Shown piece by piece: positions 10,320 through 22,671 of a DNA stretch of 64,000 nt; positions within the stretch are counted from its first letter, which is position 1; every line of letters starts with the position of its first letter. This stretch comes from Achatina immaculata (lineage: Eukaryota; Mollusca; Gastropoda; Stylommatophora; Achatinidae), in assembly GCA_009760885.1 (NCBI GenBank), contig CM019710.1, forward strand, positions 83,179 through 147,178, in the 5' to 3' direction. The notes beneath the pieces are model-generated. The model worked only from the letters and a program-made list of their open reading frames with translations. It ran no database searches and was not told where the DNA came from. A program made the translations under genes and the position numbers.

Positions 10320-11080
10320 TTTATTTTTGGTGTATATTTTTTCTGATGTATAATGTTTAGCATGTGATCATTGAAAAAGGCTTTTGCCGAAATTTTGGAT
10401 TGTTTGTTTTTCAATTATAAGTTTTGCTAACTTTCTGCGATTCTTGTTTCTGTTCACTTTCCTCACTCTTTCTATCTTTTTTGTAGAACTGGAACAATCA
10501 CCCCCGTCTACATTTTCTTCTAGAAACAGTTTTACTGAAGTCGCCATTTCTCTTATTTGTGTCTCTAGCATAAGCTGTTCTTGTTAACTTATGTGAATTG
10601 CTGCATTACTGTCCAGTGCTATAGACTTATTTTAAGTGAATGGTTTCTGATTTTTATTTAAACCGTGTTATGAGGTGCTTCAGAATCCTGTTCTCTCCTC
10701 TCTTCTTTGTTATTATCTGAAACTTGACTAATTAAATTACATTGAGTGTTTGTTCTGATTTGATGTCTACAAATTTACCACATCAAAAATTGTGCATGAA
10801 AAATATATTCTTCGTGGTTTCTCTTGCAGAAGCATTCGTTCTATCCTGCACTAGGAGGATACCACAGAGTCAAGTTTTTTTTTCCGTTTTATTTATGTGT
10901 TGTCTTGTTGTTGTGTTTTTTTTCATTTCTATATTCTTATCTTAATTTCACACTCTCTGCAATTTGTGTGTTTTTTTCATTGTCCTCATTCCCTCTATTG
11001 TTTTAGTAAAACTAAACCATACACTTTTACCTTAATTTCTAGAATCAGTTTCACTCCAGTCGTTATTTCTTTTATCTCAT
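10320..11080 (-). repeat. Two R4 pieces (about 10.32-10.59 and 10.85-11.08 kb)
   Basis: The minus strand shares blocks with the piece at 5.6-5.86 kb: ATTTCGGCAAAAGCCTTTTTC near 10.39 kb, and ATGGTTTAGTTTTACTAAA plus ATAGAGGGAATGAGG near 11.0 kb. The first carries a short lysine-rich frame (10368-10571). Class uncertain. Confidence 0.35.
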
Positions 11081-11394
11081 ATATATATATATTATACATA
11101 TATGTTATACATAATTTATTTCGTAACTTCCATTTATGAAGTAGTTCTCACATTCCTTATATTTTCATTAACATAATATACTATGGGAGCTTCCTTGTCT
11201 ACTACTGTTTACTTTTATTTTTTTTAATTTAACCACTTCTATCATGATATATTCTACTAATGTTTACTCAATAACACTTATGTCTTCTTGACATAATCAC
11301 GGCTAATTCCATTGTAGTAATTCTCTACTAATATTTACTTTTATGTCTTCTGTGATGTTTAGCCACGACCACTTCCATTATAATAATTCTCTAC

Positions 11395-11520
11395 CTCTTA
11401 CGTCTTACATCCTTCCCGTGCCGTTGAACATCACATAGGGCTCTTATGGTAGATCGTCTAGTTTTCCTATCCTCGGGGAGCTTTTCAACATTATCAAGGT
11501 ATTTTATGCCTACTAGAAGT
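11395..11520 (-). mobile_element. LINE family B 3' end, inverted piece
   Basis: Reverse-strand match to the family B 3' terminus, which reads roughly AACGGCACGGGAAGGATGTAAG, with codons for a tail like TIRALCDVQRHGKDVR. It directly abuts a plus-oriented family B copy, giving a head-to-head arrangement. Confidence 0.6.
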
Positions 11521-14500
11521 TTAAAGTTTTTCACTTCCGGGTGACGTACAACATGGCCAGAGCTTTATAACGTTCTCGCCGGCATACTTGCGTATAAGTC
11601 TTCTGTGTTGCCATACATCGTAAAACGGGAGTTGGACGTGAGGCCAACAACCTCATCCTGAGACCAATCTAGAGGCGACTCTTTATGGGGAAAAACTCTG
11701 CAGTTATGGAATCTCGATACAGTTGTAACCGAACATCAAGCCAATTCTGCATGCCGTTGACAACGATCGAAAATTCATCGACCCCAAAAGCATGACAAAA
11801 GTCGGATTTTGGAATGTAAGAACGATGGCAGGAACAACAAAAAATACTCAGGTAATAAAAGAAATGGATAGATATCACCTGGATGATGTGTTGGCCATCA
11901 GCGAAATGCGATGGACATAAGCAGGGAAATGAACGGCGGAAAACCGTAAATTAATAATATATTCCGGCAGAGACGATGGGAAATACCAGGAAGGAGTGGG
12001 TATAATTATGTCATCTGCGGCAGAATGGAGCCTTATAGAAAGGGAACCAGTGAACAGTCGTATGATAAAAGCACGATACTAAATAAGGCATGGAAGAATG
12101 ACGATCATACAATGCTATGCACCCACGAACGAAACAGATGATGAAATAAAAGTCGATTTCTATTACCAACTACAACAACTTACAAACACGACATCTTAAT
12201 TGCCATGTAGGGAAAGATAACACTGACGTCGAAAAAGTAATGGGGAAAGAAGGAACTGATACAATAAATCAGAATGGAGAGAGATTAATCGAAATGTGTC
12301 AAACAGAAGGCATGGTCATTGGAGGAACCTTATTTCCACACAAAGAAATACATTAAAAAACATGGATATCTCCAGATGATGGAACCCGAAACCAGATACA
12401 TCATTTTTGTATTAGAAAACAATTCAGAACATCTCTGATAGATGTAAGAGCATATAGGGGTGCAGATGTCAACAGTGATCACAACTTATGTATAGGGAAA
12501 ATAAGACTTAAACTGAAAAGCCAACACAAGAAATCAATACTCAGAAAGATAAACAGTCACAGCCTGCAAGAAGAAAATACCAACAGTGATTTCAATCTGG
12601 AACTTACCAAACAGTTCGCAACATTCAAAGAGGTGGACGAGACAGATATAGATGTATTATGGAATTCAAACAGCACAGCCATAATCACGGCAGTAAAAGC
12701 AAGTGCTGGACTGCAGTCAACAAGTAGAAAAGCATGGATATCAGATAACACATGAAAATATATACATGAAAGACGAGCAGCCAAATTAGATGTTCAGTGT
12801 AAAGAGAGATCGTGGAAAAGTTTTAGCAAAAGCAACATACAAAGAACTAGACAATAAAGTAAAAAGTTCAGCTAAAAGAGACAAAAGAGAATATATGGAC
12901 AATATTGCAAAAGAAGCAGAAAATGCACCAAAAACAGGAGACACCAAAAGTCTATATAAATACAGAAGAAGCTAACAGGTGCTATTACCTCCAAATAAAG
13001 ACCAGTCTTTAGCAAAACAGGCAACCTATTAACATCAAGTAAAGATCAAAATCAAAGATGGGCCGAACATTTCCAAGAAATACTTAATCGACCACATCCA
13101 AATGAATTAATACATCTTGAAAGCTATTTACCAGTCAAAGAACTAAATGTCAGCTTAGATGAAGTTAGACTGAATGAAATTGAAACAACAGTGAATCTAA
13201 TGGCTAACAACAAAGCTGTAGGTGAAGATGAAATAACAGCCGAAATGTTAAAGGTTATTAACAGTTTCAACATAAGCCAACCACAAAGAATGTTTAATAA
13301 AATTTAGAAAGAAGAAAAAGTTCCTTACACATGAAAAAAGGGAATCATTATTAAAATACTCGAAAATGCAACCTCAGTGACTGCAATAACTGGAGGGGTG
13401 TAACCTTACTATCAGTTGTGTCAAACGTGTTTTGTAAAGTGACTCTGAATAGAATTAAGGATGTAGTGGATACCACAATGAGAGAAGGACAGGCAGGATT
13501 TTAAAAAGGGAGAAGCTGTCTCGACCAGATCTTTACACTAAGAATAATACTTGAAGAACATATTGAAATGCAGAAACCATTAATCCTGAAATTAACAGAC
13601 TTTAACAAAAAGCATTTGATAGCATACATAGAGATTCATTGTGGATCATTTTAAGACTATTTGGAATACCATCTAAAATTGCTAACATCATTAGAGATCT
13701 CTACAACAGATATGTTTGTGCAGTCAAGACAGAAGAAGGAATGAGCGAATGGTTTCAGGTTGACACAGGATTTAAACAAGGATGTATAATATATCCATTT
13801 GCTTTTGGAATTGCCATAGATTTTATAATGAAACGATGCTGTACAGGTAAAACTGGTATTAACTGGGTACATGGTACCCAGACAGAAGATCTTGATTTTG
13901 CTGATGACATAACCCTTATTAGTGACGATGTGAAATCGATGCAGGAAAAAACAAATTCCCTGTCTTCACTGGCTAGCAAAAAAAAAAAGGTCTTGAAATT
14001 AACAAAGACAAAATACAAATTATTAAACGCCTCATTAGTCAAAAAGGAAAAAATATATGTAGAAGAAAAAGTTGTGGATGAAGTAAACCAATGTTCATAC
14101 CTTGGTAGCTACATAGACCAAGATGGTGACACCAGGAAGGAAGTTAGAATTCGAATTGTAAAAGCAGCATTGTCCTTCAAAAATTTTGGGAACATATGGA
14201 AATTCAAAAGTTATGAGCACAAAAACCAAGTTAAAGTTATTCAATTCAAATTTGATATCCACCCTCATTTATGCATGCGAGAGCTGGAAATACACTAGAA
14301 AAATAGACAAGAAAATAGACTCTGTTGAAAACAAATACCTCAGGAAAATAGTTGGTATAAAGTGAAACGAGTTAAAAAAAAACAACGCAGAGATAAGACA
14401 GATAAGCAAACAACAACCTGTCTCACGGGTGATCAAAAAACAAAAATAAAAGATGGACTTATGTAGGCCATGTGATGAGAAGAAACAATCAGAGAATACC

Positions 14501-15365
14501 AAAACAAGCGATCAATTGAAGCACACCAGGCCGAAGAAAAAGAGATAGACCGCGTGAAACTCTATAGAGGACATTGTTAAGAGAAGCCAGTTTAGTGGGA
14601 ATAATTACCATTGGGAACAGTTGTGTTAAGAACACACTTATCTTAACATACCCTTTGTGAGACAGGGAACATAGATATGTTTGCTTAAAAACTCTGAACT
14701 ACTTCAGTAGCCCAGAATCCTGTAGCAATCAAAACTAATTGTAATTGTTATTTTTTGTCAAATGTAATGTCAGGTTATTGGACGAATGGGGATAAGAAGA
14801 ATGCTGGCGGGGATGAGGAAAATCTGGTGTGAGACCAATAAATCCAGGACGTGACAAGCCTTTGTGTCTTTACAACAACGGCTATCAGAATGATGTAAAC
14901 AAAACAGAGCCAGCAGACTATACGTGGTGGGGAATGGATATTGTTGAGGCACTCATCAGATTCCTTATCCCAAAGTCTTAGTGTTTCTGTGGAATTGCCT
15001 CAAAGCCATCTGTCCAGCAAGAGTTGCATGGTGGACCTGACATGGAGAACTGACATAGGTACACCCACCAAAGGCTGGAAAACGAAGTTTTGACCAGGTC
15101 AGCCTACACCACTGTCTTCATGGCAGTCCGAATAAGACCACAGTCTGCCCTAGCAGGGAAATGTGCTGAAATCAGAGGTACCCAGCCAAAAGGCGCATCG
15201 CAAAAATCAGGGTACCTCGCATCATCGCCAGTGTGCGTAAGAAGAAGAAGAAGAAGAAGAGGGCATAACATCCCTTGATGAGGCTGAAAGACTCTGAGAA
15301 CAGGAAAACTTGGCAAACAACTATGCGAGCCCTATGGAACGTTTAACAGCACAGGAAGGATGTAA
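11520..15365 (+). mobile_element. LINE family B, long copy with endonuclease and RT, decayed
   Basis: The order is that of an endonuclease-RT LINE. An EEP-type endonuclease starts near 11.81 kb (VGFWNVRTMAG, SEMRW, YAPTNETDDE). The RT follows from about 13.15 kb, with a clean 219-codon frame at 13639-14298 containing GFKQGCI, FADDITLISDD (the catalytic FADD) and CSYLGSYIDQDGDTRKE. The C-terminal part ends near 15.36 kb at the AAGGATGTAAG terminus. Stops and frameshifts are frequent, so it is dead. An R2 element is inserted at about 14.60-15.26 kb. Confidence 0.85.
14600..15257 (+). mobile_element. R2 non-autonomous element, copy 1
   Basis: It interrupts LINE B within its C-terminal coding part and matches the piece at 58.9-59.5 kb over about 600 bp: TTAAGAACACACTTATCTTAAC, CCAGGACGT(G/C)ACAAGCCT, AACAAAACAGAGCCAGCAGA and CCCAGCCAAAAGGC. 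It ends in GTGTGCG followed by a run of AAG repeats. It has no coding capacity. The target duplication is imperfect (about GGG(C)ATAA). Confidence 0.7.
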
Positions 15366-15366
15366 G

Positions 15367-15965
15367 AAGAGGAAGTGGAAAGTTTTGAGTTTCTTGGATC
15401 ACTGCTAACTAATAATGGAGAAACAACGAAGGAAATTAAAAGGAGGACATTTATCGCTCTTCAGAAAGTAAAACAACTAAAGAACATGTGGAGAGGAACA
15501 GACAGAACTATAAAAACAGATTTTTAAGGGCATGCATCTTTCACATCACAATGTATGTCATGAGACCTGGACACTTAACAAAACAGCTGAGAAACACCTA
15601 AATGACTTTGAATGTAAATGCTACAGAAGTGTTCTTCAAATATCGTGGACACAAAAAAGAATAAATATACCCATACTACAAGAACTTAATAATGAAGAAG
15701 GATGGCTAGTAAAGAGGATTAAACAAAGAAAACTTCACTATTTTAACACGTTAAATGTCATGATAATCTAGAGAAAACCGTCTTGGAAAGGTACATAATT
15801 GGAAAAAAGAAAGAGAGGAAGACCAAGGCGAAGGTGGCTGCAAGACATCGTTGAAGATCTGCAAATGGATGCCGCAGCAGCAGGGCATCTTGCTCACAAC
15901 CGAGAGGCCTACAGGAGTGGTGTTATTGAGGCAAAGTTCCGCAAGGGACATTCAAATGAATGAAT
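15367..15965 (+). mobile_element. LINE family A 3' end
   Basis: Joined directly to the end of LINE B. It reads EYLGSLLTNNGE-like codons, then YRSVLQISWTQKRINIP and a frameshifted WLQDIVEDLQMD end, with an (AATG)n tail at about 15950-15965. Confidence 0.8.
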
Positions 15966-16185
15966 GAATGTTTGTTCTTGTTTCATGTCTACAGATGCAA
16001 TACATCAAATATTTCGCATAAACAATATTCATATGTATGCCATATATAATGCATTTATTTCGTAACTTCTATTTATAAAGTAGTTTCCACCTTCCTTATA
16101 TTTTCATTAGCATAACATACTTTGTGTGCTTATAATATATCCTTGGTTTACGTGTGTCTGTTAAACCCGGATATATAAATGTCAC

Positions 16186-16550
16186 GGGGGGGGGGGGAAT
16201 ACGCCCCATAAGGTAATCAGCGACCCATGACTGATATGCCAGCGTCAGGGTTAGCAACCCGTAGCTGACCAAGACCCTGTCCCACCTCTCCGTGGTACCG
16301 CCAGTAACAGACCTAGCCTAGCTAAATGGGCAGGAATCGCCATAGTCCCCATGGTGGTGGAGTCTGCTAAAGAAGCGTTGCACATTCCCTGCTTTTTAAC
16401 TGTAATCCGGGACTAATAAGTAGCCGCCATAACCCGCTCCCACGCCGACACGATGCTGTGCCTCATCATCTCTACAGCATCGGCTGCAAAGAACAACAGC
16501 TCTCAGTTACAGGGAGTTCGTAGGAGTACAAGCAAGTGCAAGTACAAGAA
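16186..16550. repeat. R1 dispersed repeat, copy 2 (opposite orientation)
   Basis: Reverse complement of the other R1 copies. It starts with a run of about ten G followed by AATACGCCCC, then blocks complementary to GGTGGGACAGGGTCTTGG, and ends near TGTACTCCTACGAACTCCCTG on the complement. Confidence 0.75.
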
Positions 16551-16559
16551 ATGTCACGA

Positions 16560-17220
16560 CGTGAAGTGAAACGCAGTAATGAATGTGTTATCCTTTCATC
16601 CCCAGTAGCTACCGGTCTCCCTACATAAGATAACTAAAACTAGGGAATAAACACATTGTAAACATCGATATATTCTGCTGATCTCCAGACTATTCTAAAA
16701 AAAAACCACTTCATTCCAAATTTTATTCAAATTCTATGATTAACGAAGAGTAGATCCTCAATATACTTTTCGGAGCGTTTTTTAAAGGGGAAAAACTTCT
16801 AGTCTGCCCTCGTGAATAGTATTATTATTAAAAAAAACAAAAAACAAATGGTTATAACACTTCAAACATTAGAAACTGGCTAGCGATAAAGCTTCTTATA
16901 TTGCAGCTTTACTCATAAATGCTGTTCTTGTTTTCCCAATGAAAAAGGCATTTATATTACTCACTATTTTCGAGATATCCCAGTACCAAAATCAAGTGCT
17001 CATTTAAGTTTACCTGGTCCTACACCAATTTCACCCCTTTGTTACTGTACCTTTAGGACAACGTTGCAACAGTTCTTGCAGTAAGTAATGCATTTATATG
17101 TTAGCTAAAATCGACCATTTTGAAATAAATACATAAATAAATATTCTTCTTAGAACTCTATGAACATATTTTTATTTAATCGACTCAGCCATATTTGGTA
17201 TTCGTTCATATGTAAAGATA
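16560..17220. other. No recognised feature
   Basis: AT-rich sequence with short frames only. Confidence 0.4.
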
Positions 17221-17228
17221 CAGCTTAC

Positions 17229-17323
17229 CAAATCCTGTTCTTGCGTCTACCAGGTTGTGCCAAATGTTATCTGCTCCAGTGAAGCGGTACACTACAATCA
17301 CGACCACTTGCTTGCTGTTCACT
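17229..17323 (-). CDS. Possible internal exon, unknown protein
   Basis: On the minus strand, an acceptor TTCCATAG and a good donor GTAAGC bound 95 bp that is open in the frame VVVIVVYRFTGADNIWHN. The phases are 2 in and 1 out. The opposite strand is also open, and no neighbouring exon is certain, so this is tentative. Confidence 0.2.
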
Positions 17324-17691
17324 CTATGGAACAAGTTAAGACCGGTTTGGTGCGGTTAAACATGTTTTACCAGCTGATCTCTTTCTTACCGTAGAAGTGA
17401 CACGAAGACTTTGACGTGGTGTGTTACGACAAAGTCTCCAAGGAGTGTCCTCTTTCCTCACTTTTCTTTTGTCAGTCACTGCCCTGTCAAGATGGTTCTG
17501 CCTGGTTACATAGTTCCCGTGCAGATTAAGATTTCATCTGCAATATCCTGTTTCTATTTCTGTCATCCTATTGCAAATACTGTCACACATACACACACAC
17601 ACGCACATAATTCACAAGATTTTAAAATAATGTTAAAATCTAACTACGTTCTTCCCCTCCTCTCTTACTCGGGACACGTGTAGTGATGGTA

Positions 17692-18986
17692 TACGAGGGG
17701 TGATTGATAAGTTCTCAGAATAAAGTACACATACTTGAAACAGTTGATATTAAGTGCATTTGTAGATCAGGTTAAAGTAAGATTAAACACCAAGTTTCAA
17801 GAAATTAACTGCAACTAATTTTGTTTTTTCTTGTTTTACAGGCTGCTGAAGTAGTAAGCGGTGGCAGATATTGAGAAAATGGATAACATTTCTCATCGAG
17901 CAGTCATTCGCTACCTCTACATTAAGAGCTTATTAACAAAGGAGATCCATGATGATATAGTAGAGTCTCCAGGGGAGAGTGCCTCTTCTTACAGCACAGT
18001 GAAGAAATGGGCAGTTCACTTCACACATGGGAGTTAGAGTCTGGAAGATGATCCCCGTCCAGGAAGAACAAGAACGGTAACCACTGATGAAACCACCGGC
18101 AGAATCCATGACATGATAATGGAGGATCGACGACTAACTGAGCGGTGCACTGCTACTGAGTTGGGCATCTTCCAGGAACGTGTTCATGCCATTATTCACA
18201 ATGATCTTCAAATGACAGAGGTCTCTGCTCGATGGGTCCCGAAACTTCTTGGATCTGATCACAAACGACAGCGTCTCAGCATGTCAAGAGACAATCTTGG
18301 CCATTTATTCTGCATATCCTGAAACGTTTCTTCGGCAATTTGTGACTATGGATGAGACTTGGGTTCATAATTTTGAACTAGAAACCAAAGAACAGTCAAA
18401 GCAGTAGAAACATCATGGATCCCCACCTCCACAGAAAGCAAGGGTGATATCAAAGTGATAGCTTCCATCTTTTGGCATTCAGAAGGTGTGCTATTGGTAG
18501 ACTATCTTCAAAAGGGCAGAACGGTCACCGGGGCCTAATACGTTAATCTTGTGAAGCATCTGCGGGTCAAACTGAAGAAAAAGCATCGAGGGAAATTGAC
18601 GAGAGGAGTCATCTTTCAGCAAGACAATCCTCCAGTTCACAAGTCGGTGGTGGAAATGGCTGCCATTCATGAATGTCGCTTCCAGCTTCTTGAACATCTC
18701 CTTATTCCCCAGATTTGGCCCCTTTGGACTATTACCTGTTTACCAAACTCAAAAAGGAGGAGCTCAATGGTCGCACATTTGCTTCACATGATGACGTCAT
18801 TAATGCTGTAGACAACAGATCTACTGTCACAAAATGCTGAATTTTACAAAGAAGGGATCCGTATGCTCCAGGGTCGCTGGACTAAGTACATAAACGTGCA
18901 GGGGGACTGTTGAGAAATAACAAAATAAGTTATTAACAAATAATCCGTTGTACATCATGCCGAGAACTTATCAATCACCCCTCGTA
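17692..18986 (+). mobile_element. Mariner element with intact terminal repeats, broken transposase
   Basis: Terminal inverted repeats CGAGGGGTGATTGATAAGTT (from 17694) and its complement (to 18984) are flanked by TA duplications at 17692-17693 and 18985-18986, giving a 1291-bp element. The transposase runs on the plus strand from about 17.88 kb. The SETMAR-type motifs DETWVHNF (near 18.35 kb), QQDNPPVHKS (near 18.62 kb) and PLDYYLF (near 18.73 kb) give the D, D, D triad. Several frameshifts split the reading frame (pieces 18113-18322 and 18551-18811). It is not autonomous now, but its ends could still be recognised by an active relative. Confidence 0.92.
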
Positions 18987-19424
18987 TCATCTCCGCTGAC
19001 TGATCTGTTCCAGAACTTTTACTACCAGTATACCAGCTCTCTATCTTATTTCTAATATAATAAGACAATATTCCTGGTATTATACACAATAATTAAATGT
19101 AGCAATAATTATAAACCTTCCATGGTAAAGGAAAAAAACAGCTCATATATATTCCATGACTTAAAAAAAAACGGTTGTTAACAACTTCCAACAATGTCTA
19201 AATCGTAACAAGTAACCAAATAACATTTCATTACATCACATATAACTCTGACAATTACATTTCCTATTTCACTGTCATTCCTAATAAAGTGATTCCTCAT
19301 CTACAATAAATATTTTTAAAATACATAAATGACATATTTTGTACATTTGAATTCGTACACCACCAATAAGAGCATATACATAAATTATTATGATCACAGT
19401 CAACAACAATCAATCAATCTCAAT

Positions 19425-19865
19425 CAAGTGCCGTGCCGCGTGGCGTAGGCGATCATTTCTCTCCACAATTCCCTATATTTTGAGCTGGCTATGAGATCCG
19501 CTGGTGACTTTCTTCTTAGTCGCAATGAAAGCCCATCCAGTAATTTCTCTCTCTGTCTTCCTCCGTCTCTTCTTCCCTCATTTTTTTTTTCAGTTGCCAC
19601 AGTGTGTTCCAATTTTCTTCTTCTCAGAAAATGCCCTATAATTCTCGCTAGTCTGCCTCTGATCTTTGCTGTAATTTGCCTTTTAACTCCAGAATCTCTT
19701 AAGACTTCTTCATTGGTGTTCTTGGCTGTCCATGGTATCTTCATCATCCTTCTTATAAACCACATCTCCATGACCTCCATTTATCGTTGTACTCTCTTAT
19801 TATTCATGGACCATACTTCACACCCATAAAACAAAATTGGCTCAATGTAACATTTTAAGTACTAG
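19425..19865 (-). mobile_element. LINE family D C-terminal fragment
   Basis: The minus frame 19424-19780 reads MWFIRRMMKIPWTAKNTNEE, VKRQITAKIRGR, GHFLRR, HTVAT and a GGRQREKLLDGLS end, finishing in REMIAYATRHGT. This is the typical C-terminus of an RT LINE. A second copy is at 30.17-30.69 kb. Confidence 0.85.
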
Positions 19866-20132
19866 CAATCTTGTTTCCATTGACAACAGTCAATAACTGT
19901 TATAATATATGCACAGTTGGTCATTGTCATATTCCACAGCAATTATACACAAATGATCACTATTATATTAGAACATTAAAGAACCCCACATCTATGTGCA
20001 TATGTGACCACAACCACCAAGTGATTTCACTTTCACAAATACTAAAAGGGACCCACGATACACAACAAAAAACTTCTGATAACCAATCTATTTGTCATAC
20101 AATTTCATTGTAATGTGACTTGTAGTCAATAT

Positions 20133-21180
20133 TAATTGGAGGAGAAAACCCGAACCGAGACTTGAAGAACGTTTATGGGCAATAAAGAGTCTGAAAAATG
20201 TTAAATCACCAGGATGTGATAACAGGTGAGCTTATTAAAGTAGGAGGAAAGAAATGTGCAACAATCTATCACGCACTATGTAAAAAGAAATGGCATTCAG
20301 GTATTTGGCCAAAGGAATGGAAAATAATTTTTTTCATAACCTTGCTTAAAAAAAAGGTAACTTGAATTTATGCACAAACTGCAGAACCGCTGCTCTGATT
20401 AGTCAGCTGGTAAAATTATATTAAAAATCATAATGGGTAGAGTTCGAAAGAAAATAAAGAACTCAAATAGGTCCAAGCTGGTTTTAGACAAGGAATAAGA
20501 ACAAGAGCTCATATATTCAATATAAGAATAATAATGGAGAAATGCAGAGAATTTAATGTGAATATATATTTTTCATTTATAGACTATTCAAAGGCATGTG
20601 GTTGAGTATAACGCCAGAAACTTTGGGAAATAATGGAAAAAATTGAATTTCCAACACATCTGATACGATTAATATCACTATCAAGACCAACAGGCATTAG
20701 TAAGAAGAAATGGTGAAAAAACAACTTGATTTGACATAAAACAAGTGGTTCGTCAGGGGTGCACATTGTCGCCTTACTTATTTAACTTGTATACTGAACA
20801 TATAATGAGGAGTGTTAGAGAAGATGTAGACAAAGAATATTAATATTCCATAAGAACTGGAGGTTATGAAATACCAGAGATCAGATATGCTGATGACACA
20901 GTATTACTGTCCACAACACAAAAAGGAATGGAAAAACAAATTATGTCAGTCCGTAAGAACAGAGAAGAGCACAACCTTATTCGTAATGCAATTAAAACGA
21001 CATTGATGACAACTGACACAACAAATAAGGCAGCTTAAATATATATCAATGAAGAAAAACTGGAAGAGGTGAAGTCTTTTGAATATCTTGGATCACTGCT
21101 AACTAATAATGGAGATACAACGAAGGAAATTAAATGGAGGACACTTACCCTTCTCCAAAAAGTAAAACAACTAAAAAAGA
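20133..21180 (+). mobile_element. LINE family A internal part (RT region)
   Basis: Read across stops: KSPGCD, then GVRQGCTLSPYLFNLYTE-like codons near 20.75 kb, IRYADDTVLLST near 20.88 kb and EYLGSLLTNNGD near 21.08 kb. The copy breaks off near 21.18 kb without the family 3' end. Confidence 0.8.
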
Positions 21181-22289
21181 TGTTGTAAGATACAACATTG
21201 AACATAGCAAATCTAGGTTGATTGCCAAGCCTAGCGTAAGAAATAATTGGTCAGCAACTGGACAGGCTAATACTGAAAGTGCGAAATTCTGGGAAAGGTC
21301 AATCTCCTGCTCAGTATATAAAGAAACATCACTGAATTTTAATGGGTCGGGATTTGTGAACTGAACATGTTGGAGGCCAGCGGATGGGAGGAGGTCATGT
21401 TTTCGTTCAGGCAAGAAAGAGTATGGTATGTCGTCGAAGGATATAATTATGTGTTAAGTTAGTATTGTTTATACTCTGTGATGTGGAGGCATGCGAGCTG
21501 TGCAGTCGACTCCTCCGATCCAATCCCTATCACCTTAGGTAATGATTGTGTTATGAATGATAGTGAAATGTCATAAGTCAGTTATAATATAATTGTTCTA
21601 TGTAAGATTTAAGTTTTAGTAACTTGCATAATGGTGTTTTTATGTATATGCATGGTGTACGCAATTAGTGCCTCTGATTATATCCAGACACATAATCACT
21701 GAATAATGAATACAAGATATTTTGTATATAACGAATCTGTTATTAAATCACTCTAACAAGCAGAAGTAGAATGTTAATGATTTCAGTTATTATACTGTTG
21801 GTACGTTTTAGAAAACTAATTATTGAAAAAGTATTGTATTGATTTGACTTTTGTTGTTATTAATATATCTCATAATTTAACGACAATATAATTGATGCTT
21901 AACTTAATAAACGATTGTTATTTGTGTCTTCCTTCCTTATGTGTAAATGTTGTTTTGTAGTTGTTTAATCTGTCCAATCTTTTACACAAGAATAGAGACA
22001 GTATAAGAAATATAGAAAATTAATATTAGTTTTAAACCTTTTATTATATCTACATATGATGCCGTATCCGAGCGGTCCTTAGTATAGCACATCTCCCTTA
22101 TAAAGATAGTATGTAGACATATGTACAGATAGAAAGATAATATATACCATATGATATTATATGTTATATGTAATAATGTATGATATATGACAGTATCATA
22201 GGGTGTTTTACTAATATACATGTTGAGGATATTTCAGCAAAAGACATATAGTCGCATTATTCAAGCGGACCATGTTTCAGACTTAAAAA
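21181..22289. other. No recognised feature
   Basis: Short frames on both strands (21134-21364, 21145-21414) show no domain. The right half is AT-rich. Confidence 0.4.
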
Positions 22290-22429
22290 TTGCACGTGGA
22301 CATTGAAGATCAACAATTATTACTAACAAAGCTGATCAGAGATAAGAGTAAGTTCAACCCTGATCATCGTAGCTGGGTAAATTCCACCCGCATAACATCA
22401 CTTTCGCAAGAATCAAAGCTCAGCGAACC

Positions 22430-22671
22430 AGCTCATATTACTTCGAGAACTAGCTCATATTACGTCGAGAACCAGCTCATATTACGTCGAGAACCAGCTC
22501 ATATTACGTCGAGAACCAGCTCATATTACGTCGAGAACCAGCTCATATTACGTCGAGAACCAGCTCATATTACGTCGAGAACCAGCTCATATTACGTCGA
22601 GAACCAGCTCATATTACGTCGAGAACCAGCTCTTATTACGTCGAGAACCAGCTCATATTACGTCGAGAATG
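22430..22671 (+). repeat. 22-bp minisatellite, 11 units
   Basis: The unit AGCTCATATTACGTCGAGAACC is repeated 11 times, nearly identical except for the first (CTTCG), the tenth (CTCTTATT) and the last. As 22 is not a multiple of 3, one frame runs through all three phases of the unit and none has a stop, so the 144-codon frame 22290-22724 is an artefact. A GTAAGTAAT donor-like string follows the last unit. Confidence 0.9.

Noticed and set aside
22430..22671. CRISPR array
   Set aside because: The units are contiguous with no unique spacers, and this is animal DNA.
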